A DNA stretch of 64,000 bases from an uncultured Tateyamaria sp. (GTDB lineage Bacteria > Pseudomonadota > Alphaproteobacteria > Rhodobacterales > Rhodobacteraceae), in NCBI RefSeq assembly GCF_947504105.1, contig NZ_CANNGP010000007.1:103528-167527 (forward strand), written 5' to 3'. The notes below the pieces were generated by a model. That model searched no databases. It was not told the origin of the DNA and saw nothing but the letters and a program-made list of their open reading frames with translations. The stretch's first letter is position 1. Each line of letters opens with the position of its first letter. A program made the position numbers and the translations under genes. Of the stretch, positions 1 to 7,453 are shown in pieces.

Positions 1-959
1 GCATCAAGGGCTTTTTTGGATGGGGCGAATGCAGGTGGGTCACAAATTACCACATCAAACTGTGCGCCTTCGTCCCGCAGGGCCGCCAACACGTCAAATG
101 CATCGCCTTGCCGTGCTTCAAACCTTTCATCTGCATTCATTGCGACGGCACCATCGGCGGCGAGAGACAGTGCAGGCGCAGACCCATCAACACACAGAGC
201 GGACCCCGCGCCGCCCGCCAGCGCCGCCAACCCAAACCCACCGACATGTGAAAAGACGTCCAGCACGCGTGCGCCGGCTGCGACCGACTTGGCAAAGGCA
301 TGGTTATGGCGCTGATCGTAAAACAATCCCGTCTTCTGCCCAGTCGCAACATCAGCCATATATGTCGCGCCATTCATAGGCACCGGAATGGGGTTCTCGG
401 GCATCTGACCAGTAAGAACGGCGTTCTGGTCATCCAGCCCTTCCAGGGCGCGTGTCCGCCCACCGGCATTCTTGATCAGGTTGGAGATTTGCGTCACGCT
501 TTGCATCGCGGCAACCAGATCGTTCAACCGCGCATCGGCCCAAGCGGCGTTTGGCTGAATTACCGCCGTATCGCCAAAACGATCGATGATCACACCCGGA
601 AGTCCATCTGCCTCGGCATGGATCAGGCCGTAGTAAGGCGCATCGAACAGAGTTTCACGCAATGACAGAGCGCGGGAAATGCGCGCCTCAAACCACGCCT
701 GATCGACAATCGCATTCGGATCGCGGTCCAGCATTCGCCCCACAATCTTTGACAGCGGATTTACAGCCACAAGACCCAGCGGCGCGCGGTCCTCGTCTTC
801 GAGCACAGCCAAGGTACCGGGTGTAAGTGCCTTGGTTCGTCGGTCCAAAACCGCCTCGTTGCCATAGACCCAGGGAAACCCATACCGGATGCGACGCGCA
901 TCCATTTTGGGACGCATACGAAGTTTGGGGCGATCGGACGAAAAAGAGGGCGCTGTCAT
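1..959 (-). CDS. rlmI: Class I SAM-dependent rRNA methyltransferase (RlmI-like), 3' end outside the window
   Basis: This is a partial gene of about 319 visible codons, running off the left edge of the window. The N-terminus has the PUA-like fold sequence of the RlmI/RlmK family (RRIRYGFPWVYGNEAVL). A later segment reads DVFSHVGGFGLAALAGG, which is the SAM-binding motif I, followed by VVICDPPAF, the catalytic DPPxF-type motif. RlmI methylates a cytosine C5 of 23S rRNA. That target is inferred from the family; related proteins modify other positions. The ATG start is supported by a strong GAGGAGG ribosome binding site 5-6 bases upstream. Confidence 0.88.
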   Translation of the reverse strand, partial: MTAPSFSSDRPKLRMRPKMDARRIRYGFPWVYGNEAVLDRRTKALTPGTLAVLEDEDRAPLGLVAVNPLSKIVGRMLDRDPNAIVDQAWFEARISRALSLRETLFDAPYYGLIHAEADGLPGVIIDRFGDTAVIQPNAAWADARLNDLVAAMQSVTQISNLIKNAGGRTRALEGLDDQNAVLTGQMPENPIPVPMNGATYMADVATGQKTGLFYDQRHNHAFAKSVAAGARVLDVFSHVGGFGLAALAGGAGSALCVDGSAPALSLAADGAVAMNADERFEARQGDAFDVLAALRDEGAQFDVVICDPPAFAPSKKALD

Positions 960-998
960 GGCGCCCTCCTCTAATCCCATCGACCGTCGCGGGAAAGG

Positions 999-1670
999 TC
1001 AGATTTGGTTCATTGCCTGAATGAACCCCAGTTGCGGGTTCTGGTACCCGTCAATGGTCGTCAGTTCCTGACGAATAACTTCAGCCAAATGGTTGGTGAT
1101 CCGCACCTTCTGGGTGAGACCGCGTGCCTCGGCTTGCAGGGCCTGCTGACCACCGAAGCCATCCAGATCTGCACGCACCATGCGGGGTTCTGCCAACAAC
1201 GCGCCGGTTTCAGGATCGCGGAGTGTCAGCTCAAAATTGATGTTGTGCACGCCACCCACAGTGTAACGTGCCTTTTCCGTCAGCGCATGGAAGCGCAGAA
1301 CTTTGACATCAAGCGCAACCGGTACAGCGCCGGCAAGCGGTTCAGTACCGCGGCGCATGGCCGTGTCGAAAATGGCGGCGACTTGCGCGTGGCGGTCACC
1401 GATTGCATCGCCGCGCCAGACGATGTCGGCCTTCGGCAGGTAACGGTTTGCCTCGGAAACAGACAAAGCACGAGGCACACGCACGGTGAGGTTCTCCACC
1501 CGAACATCCGTCAGCGGCGCCACTAGGGGTGTCGTTTCAACTGCGGCGACGGGCACGGTTGGCAGCGCGGGGGCTTCGAAGGGAACGTTGCGCGTTGCCA
1601 CATTTGTGTTCGCACAGGCCGAAACAAGGCCCCCCATCACCAACAGCAATACCAGTTTCATGCGTTTCAT
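999..1670 (-). CDS. Putative outer-membrane lipoprotein of about 223 aa
   Basis: The N-terminus is KRMK, a hydrophobic stretch and then LVSAC, a lipobox with Cys about 20 residues in, so the product should be a lipoprotein exported by Sec and processed by signal peptidase II. The rest is soluble with no catalytic motif that I recognise. It resembles conserved Rhodobacterales lipoproteins of unknown role (DUF6778-like). The start at 1670 is chosen because GGAG lies about 6 bases upstream; an upstream in-frame ATG at 1697 lacks a good site. It lies downstream of rlmI on the same strand in reading order rlmI-opposite, with only about 40 bases between them. Confidence 0.72.
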   Translation of the reverse strand: MKRMKLVLLLVMGGLVSACANTNVATRNVPFEAPALPTVPVAAVETTPLVAPLTDVRVENLTVRVPRALSVSEANRYLPKADIVWRGDAIGDRHAQVAAIFDTAMRRGTEPLAGAVPVALDVKVLRFHALTEKARYTVGGVHNINFELTLRDPETGALLAEPRMVRADLDGFGGQQALQAEARGLTQKVRITNHLAEVIRQELTTIDGYQNPQLGFIQAMNQI

Positions 1671-1796
1671 CTTGGTCTCCAGTCGGGGCAGATGCACTGC
1701 GCCCTTTTGTTCTGAAGATCAATCTGCGGGCCAAATTGGGCAGAAATTGGACAAATTTGGTTCAAATCCGCGATTGTTTAGCGACACAGAACAGTG

Positions 1797-2075
1797 TCAG
1801 GCATCACGTTTCCGGCTGCGCCAACCGCCCCGTCGCCGCGGTTGTGCAATCCGTTCCTGTCCGTCGCGCAGGGTCTGCGTCATTGGGTGATCCGGGTGCT
1901 CGTTGCCGTACCGAACCAACAGGCTTGCAAGCAAATCGGCCGGAACATGCGTCCCCGGAACACTAAGCGCCCAATCCAGAAAGATGGTCCTGCATTCGGC
2001 GGCCGTTATCCCGTCAATGCGGTAAGCCTCAAAAATGAGCCCCTTGGGATCCAGCTCGTCGCCCTTTCTCATCAC
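1797..2075 (-). CDS. Small conserved hypothetical protein coupled to glnE
   Basis: This is a 92-residue soluble protein. Its N-terminal half is acidic and helical, with a DGITAAECRTIFLDWAL segment, and its C-terminus is strongly basic (QPRRRGGWRSRKRDA). The start overlaps the glnE stop by four bases (ATGA), so the two are probably translationally coupled and made from one transcript. I do not recognise a family with a known function. The coupling suggests a role linked to nitrogen metabolism or simple co-expression; this is inference only. Confidence 0.65.
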   Translation of the reverse strand: MMRKGDELDPKGLIFEAYRIDGITAAECRTIFLDWALSVPGTHVPADLLASLLVRYGNEHPDHPMTQTLRDGQERIAQPRRRGGWRSRKRDA

Positions 2076-4825
2076 TCACGTTCCTTGCCTTGTGTGGCAA
2101 TATCAATAATCGCCGCAGCTTGTTCGGTCATTGCGGTCAATCGATCCTCTGCCGCGGTCCTTGTCTCCACCCCTACAGCCCGCAGCAAGACCTCGTGCCC
2201 CCCTGCCCCAAGACTATCAAGATCAACCGCGTTTGTGCTGAGCAAACGCGACGCAATCTGCACGCGCCAAAGTATCGCGTGGGTTTGCGCAAGATGTTGT
2301 GCATCGGCGTCATTCAAAATGCTCACTGCGACACACGCATTCAGACCATCCCGAACTCCGGATCTAACCTCGCCTATCAGAACGGCGCCGGTTTGCGCCA
2401 AAAGTTCAATGTCCTGCAACCGTCCGGCCCCAATCTTGGCATCCCAGATTGAAGCAGGCTGCCTCGCTGCCGCAATGCGCGCGCGCATCTCGGCCAGTTC
2501 AGCAACGACGCTGTCAGGATCGCGTGCCCGACCAATAACCGCCCTTCGAAACAGCTCCACATCCTCGGCAACATCCGCAGGCCCCGCCACGACCGTTGCG
2601 CGAACCAAGGCAAGGTGTTCCCAAAGCCATGCATCTTCGCGCTGATAGCGCTGGAACGCAGGCCAGCTTGTTGCGACAGGACCTTGATTGCCGGACGGAC
2701 GCAAGCGCATGTCCGCTTCGTAAAGACGTCCCTGTGCGGTTTGCGTCGTGATCGCGGTAATCATGGCTTGCGTGAGGCGCGCATAGTAACTGCGTGTCAG
2801 CAGCGGGCGTGGCCCATCCGATTGGTCGACATCATCCGGGTCATAGACGACGATTAGATCAAGGTCTGATTGCGGTGTCAGGTGCCCGGCTCCCAAACTG
2901 CCCATACCGAGGATGACGCCCCCGCGTCCCGGTGGCGGACCATGCCGCTGCGCGAAATGCGTCTGCACTTCCGGCCACAGCGCCGCGATACTCGCGCGTG
3001 CAAGGTCGCTATATTGCCGACCTGCTTCGGTCGCAGTGGTCAATTGGCGCAAATGGTGTACGCCAATGCGAAAGTGCCACTCCTTGGCCCAGGCACGTAT
3101 GGCATCCAGCTTGCCCTCGTAATCCGGTTCCGCCACCAGCCTTGCTACCGCCAGATCCGTGAGCACTGCACAACCCGGCCATGCGTCAAAAAAACTGCCG
3201 CCAATCACTGCATCGAGAACACCCGCGTTGCGGGACAAGTACTGCGCCAAAGCAGGTGAGGTTCCCACAATATCGACCAGCAGGTCTATGAGTTGCGGGT
3301 TCGCCTCGAACAGGGAAAAGAGCTGCACACCAGCGGGAAGGCCCGCAAGAAAACCGTCAAACGCGGCCAGTGCTTCCTGCGGCTTTGTTGCAGACGACAG
3401 GCGTTCCAATAGAACAGGTTCGATGCGATCAAACAAAGCTGCACCACGTGCACTGCGGAGCGCGGGATAGCTGCGCCAGCGCGATTGCATCGCATCGTCC
3501 AACGCAATGCTGGGCTTTGGTGCGCGGGCATCTGGGGCAAAGAAGCCCTCGGTCTCTGCATGCACTGACGATAAGCGTTCTTTCAACTCAGTTTCGAGGG
3601 CCGAGCGCTCTACGCCCATCATGGCGGCAAGTCGCTCGAACCCTTCTTCCCGGGCCGGCAGCTTATGAGTTTGTGCGTCTCTTTGCATCTGAACGCGATG
3701 TTCAACTGTGCGGGCAAAGCGGTAATGATCGGTAAGTATGTCTGTCGTCGCTTGCGAAACCCATCCCTTAGCCGCAAGACGGGTCAGTCCCGTGACCGTA
3801 TCACGGACACGTAAATCTGGGTCGCGCCCTCCGGCGATCAGTTGCCGGGTTTGCGTAAAAAACTCGATTTCGCGAATGCCGCCCCGTCCCAATTTCATGT
3901 CATGCCCGGGTAAAGTGATGGGTCCGCCCGTACCCTTGTGCGCCCGGATAGCCAGACGCATGTCATGCGCATCCTGCACCGCTGCAAAATCAAGGTGCCG
4001 ACGCCACACGAAAGGGCGCAGATCATCCAAAAACGCCTCGCCAGCTGCCAGATCACCTGCGCAGGGGCGCGCCTTGATGTAGGCCGCCCGCTCCCACGTC
4101 CGGCCAAGGCTTTCGTAGTAACGCTCTGCAGCACCAATCGAGAGAACGACAGGTGTCACAGACGGATCAGGTCGCAATCGCAGATCAGTGCGGAAAACAT
4201 ACCCATCCTCGGTTAGATCGCTGAGAAGCTTGCACATCTCCTGCACCGCACGCACGCACCCTTTGCGCACACTCGCATAGTCGGACGGATCATGGCGCGT
4301 CTCATCAAAAAGGCAGATGAGATCAATGTCGGATGAGTAATTCAGTTCAAACGCGCCCATCTTGCCCATGGCCAGCACAAACAGACCAACTTCACCGGTC
4401 GGCAAACGACCCCTACGGACCTGTTCTTCAATGGCTGCGGACAAGGCGACGTCACAAGCCATATCTGCAAGACGCGTCAACGCGCCTGTAACGTCCTCGA
4501 GCGACCAGACTCCGGACAGGTCTGCCAAGGCCGCCAACAAGGCAACATGGCGCTTTGATTGTCTCAGGGCCGGTTTCAAAGCGGTCAAGTCCAAGCCAGG
4601 AAGCAAAAGCGCTTGCTCAAGCGCAGTGTCGATATCATCCAATGCCGCCGGCAGCCAATCCGCCTCTTTCTCGATGAGACCTGCCAGGTAGGGACTGCAC
4701 CCCGCCGCTCCGACAATCAGGTCCCGCAATTCTCCGGTCAACCCGGGGACTTCTGAAGCCGCCGCCTGTCCCCGTTCGAGGTCAAACGGGCGTGGCATCC
4801 GGGTGATATGATCAGCTAAGCCCAT
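2072..4825 (-). CDS. glnE: Bifunctional glutamine synthetase adenylyltransferase/deadenylase
   Basis: The 917-residue protein matches the usual GlnE length. It adds AMP to, and removes AMP from, glutamine synthetase in response to PII, setting nitrogen assimilation. Two nucleotidyltransferase domains are visible: the N-terminal deadenylase with SSDIDL at residues 164-169, and the C-terminal adenylylase with GMGSLGAGHLTPQSDLDLIV near residue 650. Helical GlnE linker and C-terminal regions fill the rest. A small hypothetical gene overlaps its stop by four bases. The start MGLADHITRMPRPF is chosen because GlnE proteins of this clade begin similarly; an internal ATG at residue 10 is an alternative. 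Confidence 0.95.
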   Translation of the reverse strand: MGLADHITRMPRPFDLERGQAAASEVPGLTGELRDLIVGAAGCSPYLAGLIEKEADWLPAALDDIDTALEQALLLPGLDLTALKPALRQSKRHVALLAALADLSGVWSLEDVTGALTRLADMACDVALSAAIEEQVRRGRLPTGEVGLFVLAMGKMGAFELNYSSDIDLICLFDETRHDPSDYASVRKGCVRAVQEMCKLLSDLTEDGYVFRTDLRLRPDPSVTPVVLSIGAAERYYESLGRTWERAAYIKARPCAGDLAAGEAFLDDLRPFVWRRHLDFAAVQDAHDMRLAIRAHKGTGGPITLPGHDMKLGRGGIREIEFFTQTRQLIAGGRDPDLRVRDTVTGLTRLAAKGWVSQATTDILTDHYRFARTVEHRVQMQRDAQTHKLPAREEGFERLAAMMGVERSALETELKERLSSVHAETEGFFAPDARAPKPSIALDDAMQSRWRSYPALRSARGAALFDRIEPVLLERLSSATKPQEALAAFDGFLAGLPAGVQLFSLFEANPQLIDLLVDIVGTSPALAQYLSRNAGVLDAVIGGSFFDAWPGCAVLTDLAVARLVAEPDYEGKLDAIRAWAKEWHFRIGVHHLRQLTTATEAGRQYSDLARASIAALWPEVQTHFAQRHGPPPGRGGVILGMGSLGAGHLTPQSDLDLIVVYDPDDVDQSDGPRPLLTRSYYARLTQAMITAITTQTAQGRLYEADMRLRPSGNQGPVATSWPAFQRYQREDAWLWEHLALVRATVVAGPADVAEDVELFRRAVIGRARDPDSVVAELAEMRARIAAARQPASIWDAKIGAGRLQDIELLAQTGAVLIGEVRSGVRDGLNACVAVSILNDADAQHLAQTHAILWRVQIASRLLSTNAVDLDSLGAGGHEVLLRAVGVETRTAAEDRLTAMTEQAAAIIDIATQGKERE

Positions 4826-4903
4826 GGCCGCACCATCAAAGGCAGACCGGGCGCCGTCAATGGCTCTTGCGCATGGTCACGCGCTGAACGACAACATCAG
4901 ATT

Positions 4904-5374
4904 ATGAGCAAGAGCCTGAAACGTGTACGCGCTGCGCTGGACGCAGCAAAGATCGAAACCCAGATCATCGAAACGCCGCTGGCCCGTACGGCTGCCGATG
5001 CCGCAAACGCCATCGGTTGCGAAATTGACCAGATCGCGAAGTCGATTGTTTTCCAGGGACAAGATAGCGGCAAGGCCATCCTATTCATCACGGCAGGCGG
5101 CAATACCGTAGATGCAGCCAAGGCCGCGGTCGTCGCGGGTGAGGCGTTGGGCAAGGCTGATGCCGCTCTGATCCGTGCCCAGACCGGGTTTGCCATCGGT
5201 GGTGTCTCTCCTGTGGGACATCTGAACCCGATACACACATATCTGGATCCGCGTCTCTTGGAATTCGACGTCGTTTGGGCTGCAGCAGGCACACCACACC
5301 ACGTTTTCAGCGCCCAACCGGATGACTTACGCCAAATATCTGACGCACAACCATCTGATTTTACATCACAATAA
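4904..5374 (+). CDS. YbaK/EbsC-type aminoacyl-tRNA deacylase-like protein
   Basis: This 156-residue protein is a single YbaK/ProRS-INS domain. Family members hydrolyse mischarged aminoacyl-tRNA, for example Cys- or Ala-tRNA(Pro). Visible family features are the early QIAKSIVFQG segment, in which the lysine (near residue 47) corresponds to the conserved catalytic-site lysine, and the GGVSPVGH motif about residues 98-105. It is divergent from glnE, with 78 bases between the two starts. The exact tRNA or amino-acid specificity cannot be read from the sequence. Confidence 0.87.
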   Translation: MSKSLKRVRAALDAAKIETQIIETPLARTAADAANAIGCEIDQIAKSIVFQGQDSGKAILFITAGGNTVDAAKAAVVAGEALGKADAALIRAQTGFAIGGVSPVGHLNPIHTYLDPRLLEFDVVWAAAGTPHHVFSAQPDDLRQISDAQPSDFTSQ

Positions 5375-5380
5375 CACTTT

Positions 5381-5399
5381 ATGTGAAAAAGATTTACAT
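5381..5399. promoter_or_regulatory. Palindromic operator candidate 1 (ATGTGAA-N5-TTTACAT)
   Basis: The left arm ATGTGAA and the right arm TTTACAT flank a five-base spacer, with one mismatch in the arms. It lies seven bases after the stop of the YbaK-like gene and upstream of the DUF2852 gene. A second, perfect copy with the same arm and spacer length lies 58 bases downstream. The paired arrangement suggests binding of a dimeric regulator, but none is identified. Confidence 0.5.
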
Positions 5400-5438
5400 C
5401 GACCCTTGCAACACGAACCCGTGATCCCAATCTTAGAG

Positions 5439-5457
5439 ATGTGAAACGGCTTCACAT
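5439..5457. promoter_or_regulatory. Palindromic operator candidate 2 (ATGTGAA-N5-TTCACAT)
   Basis: This is a perfect seven-base inverted repeat with a five-base spacer (ACGGC), 53 bases upstream of the chosen start of the DUF2852 gene. It matches the imperfect copy at 5381-5399. It superficially resembles a CRP site (TGTGA...TCACA), but the TGTGA halves are seven bases apart rather than six, so another regulator is more likely. Confidence 0.55.
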
Positions 5458-5509
5458 ACAGTCACACATCTTCGGGGCGCCGACCCCGCATCACGCGAAA
5501 GGTTCGAAA

Positions 5510-5917
5510 ATGACGTCCATGTCCACCACTGCCCCCGCCCAGCACAGCGCAGGCGGTTGGTTTTCCAAAACCGAACGCTGGCTTGACGACCGCGGCAAAG
5601 GTGCCTGGATCGCGGCGATGGTCCTCGGTTTCATCTTCTTCTGGCCCGTCGGCCTTGCCATTCTGGCCTATATGATCTGGAGTAAACGTATGTTCTCTAA
5701 ATCCTGCACGACGCGCCGCATGGGCGGTGCAATGACCACGATGCGCTCGACCGGCAACTCGGCATTTGACGCCTACAAGGCCGATACACTGCGTCGGTTG
5801 GAGGAAGAACAGCACAATTTCGAAGCCTTCCTTGAGCGTCTGCGCGAAGCCAAGGACAAGTCCGAGTTCGACCAGTTCATGGATGAACGCGCCAAAGCAG
5901 CAAAGTCCGAAGACTAA
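5510..5917 (+). CDS. DUF2852 domain-containing membrane protein
   Basis: This protein of about 135 residues has a DDRGKGAWIAAMVLGFIFFW-type segment, one clear transmembrane helix running to the MIWSKRMF sequence, and a charged helical C-terminus rich in Glu and Lys (RLEEEQHNFEAFLERLREA). This is the layout of DUF2852 proteins, which are common in Alphaproteobacteria and of unknown function. The start at 5510 follows an AAAGG-like site; upstream in-frame ATG at 5441 would sit inside the palindrome at 5439-5457. The two palindromes upstream imply specific transcriptional control. Confidence 0.82.
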   Translation: MTSMSTTAPAQHSAGGWFSKTERWLDDRGKGAWIAAMVLGFIFFWPVGLAILAYMIWSKRMFSKSCTTRRMGGAMTTMRSTGNSAFDAYKADTLRRLEEEQHNFEAFLERLREAKDKSEFDQFMDERAKAAKSED

Positions 5918-5971
5918 GCATATCGGCCCCGGCACCGCCTGGGGCCCATACAATTCCACTCTTCGGAGCAC

Positions 5972-6409
5972 ATGATGCACCTCGCTGACCCCATCACGCA
6001 GCCGCAGTTCTACCGCGACGTGGCCGGCAAACGGTTCATGGCCTGGATCGTCGACACGGTCATTATTGGGCTCATCTGCGCGTTAATCGTCCCGTTCACA
6101 GCGTTTCTCGCTCTATTCTTCTGGGTCGGTCTCTATGCAGTGGTCGGCTTCATGTATCGGACAATCACCTTGGCCATTGGATCAGGCACATGGGGCATGC
6201 GCCTGATGGCAATCGAAATCCGCGACTCATCTGGCGCGCGGCTCGATCTGGGTCAGGCATTCCTGCACACGTTAGGCTACACGATCAGCTGGGCCGTGGT
6301 CCCACTGCAACTGATCTCGATCATGCTGATGGCGACATCGAACCGCGGTCAGGGTTTAACCGATATCGTGATGGGAAGCGCCGCACTAAATCGGCGCGCG
6401 CGCGCCTGA
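5972..6409 (+). CDS. RDD family membrane protein
   Basis: The 145-residue protein begins with the family signature [14 protein letters not shown], in which the conserved Arg and Asp give the RDD name, followed by about three hydrophobic helices. [12 protein letters not shown] segment and a C-terminal [10 protein letters not shown], also typical of RDD proteins, follow. Function is unknown for most members; some have been implicated in ion transport. It lies 54 bases after the DUF2852 gene on the same strand with a GGAG site before ATG. Confidence 0.85.
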   Translation: MMHLADPITQPQFYRDVAGKRFMAWIVDTVIIGLICALIVPFTAFLALFFWVGLYAVVGFMYRTITLAIGSGTWGMRLMAIEIRDSSGARLDLGQAFLHTLGYTISWAVVPLQLISIMLMATSNRGQGLTDIVMGSAALNRRARA

Positions 6410-6477
6410 CAACACGTTACACACTTGCCAGCAATGCGTGCACTGATATCATTTGCGCGAACTTTTGCCGGATCACA

Positions 6478-7296
6478 ATGCGCCACACGCTTCCCCTTGC
6501 ACCGCAGTTCTACGTGACTGCACCTCAACCCTGCCCTTATCTGGACGGGCGGATGGAGCGTAAGCTGTTCACGGCGCTGCAAGGTGAAAACGCTGAAAAA
6601 CTGAATGACAGCCTAAGCCAGCAGGGTTTTCGTCGCTCGCAAAACGTGCTGTACCGTCCATCTTGTGCAGACTGCTCAGCCTGCTTGTCCGCACGGATCG
6701 ACGTTTCGGCATTTAGCCCGTCCAAAAGTCAAAAACGAACCATCAAGCGCAACGAAAGCCTTGAACGTCGCGCCACGTCACCTTGGGCAACCGAAGAACA
6801 ATACGCGCTCTTTCGCGACTACCTGGACAGTCGTCACGCCGACGGCGGCATGGCCGATATGGATGTGTTCGAATTTGCCGCCATGATCGAGGAAACGCCG
6901 ATCCGCAGCCGCGTGATCGAATATGCCGACAAGCGTTCAAACGATCTGACCGGGGTCAGCCTGACGGATGTGCTGACCGATGGGCTCAGCATGGTCTACA
7001 GCTTCTATGCACCGGGCATGCAACGCCAGTCTCTGGGCACATACATGATCCTGGATCACGTTCGGATCGCGCAAGAAGCCAATTTGCCATATGTCTACCT
7101 GGGCTACTGGGTGCCAGGTAGCCAAAAGATGGGATACAAATCCAAGTTCTCGGGACTTGAGGTTTACATCGGCGGTCGCTGGCAAAAGATGCGCAACCCT
7201 GACTCTTTCAGCCCGGACATGCATCCGCTTTCGACCGATCCGATTGCCGAACAGGTGGCAAACATATCACTGCCTGACACGCGCCCGACGCGGTAA
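6478..7296 (+). CDS. bpt: Aspartate/glutamate leucyltransferase (N-degron pathway)
   Basis: This 272-residue protein belongs to the Bpt/ATE family, which transfers leucine from Leu-tRNA to proteins beginning with Asp or Glu and so marks them for ClpS-ClpAP degradation. The N-terminal ATE domain contains the cysteines of the motif [16 protein letters not shown] (C63, C66, C69) and an earlier PCPY. The C-terminal GNAT-like half has [19 protein letters not shown], a strongly conserved block. The longer in-frame reading from 6190 overlaps the RDD gene and is rejected; [12 protein letters not shown] is the normal family start. Confidence 0.93.
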   Translation: MRHTLPLAPQFYVTAPQPCPYLDGRMERKLFTALQGENAEKLNDSLSQQGFRRSQNVLYRPSCADCSACLSARIDVSAFSPSKSQKRTIKRNESLERRATSPWATEEQYALFRDYLDSRHADGGMADMDVFEFAAMIEETPIRSRVIEYADKRSNDLTGVSLTDVLTDGLSMVYSFYAPGMQRQSLGTYMILDHVRIAQEANLPYVYLGYWVPGSQKMGYKSKFSGLEVYIGGRWQKMRNPDSFSPDMHPLSTDPIAEQVANISLPDTRPTR

Positions 7297-7410
7297 ACGT
7301 CAAAAGATTTCGCAGATCGCATACTCCCCTCCCTCTGAGGGCCAGAGTACTCTGAGTATCGGACATCCTAACATAAACGCTTCGTTGCTGGTTTTCTGGC
7401 AGAAGAAACA

Positions 7411-7434
7411 AGGGCGGCCCGATGGCCGCCCTTC
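7411..7434 (-). terminator. Intrinsic terminator after the TRAP operon
   Basis: A perfect ten-base-pair stem (AAGGGCGGCC with GGCCGCCCTT) closes a CGAT tetraloop. On the minus strand it is followed by the T-rich TTGTTTCTTCTG, about 20 bases past the dctM stop, so it most likely ends the TRAP transcript. It may also terminate the convergent bpt transcript, although that side has fewer T residues. Confidence 0.7.
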
Positions 7435-7453
7435 TCGTTGGATCAAGATATTA

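Noticed and set aside
5439..5457. CRP binding site
   Set aside because: The TGTGA and TCACA halves are seven bases apart instead of six.
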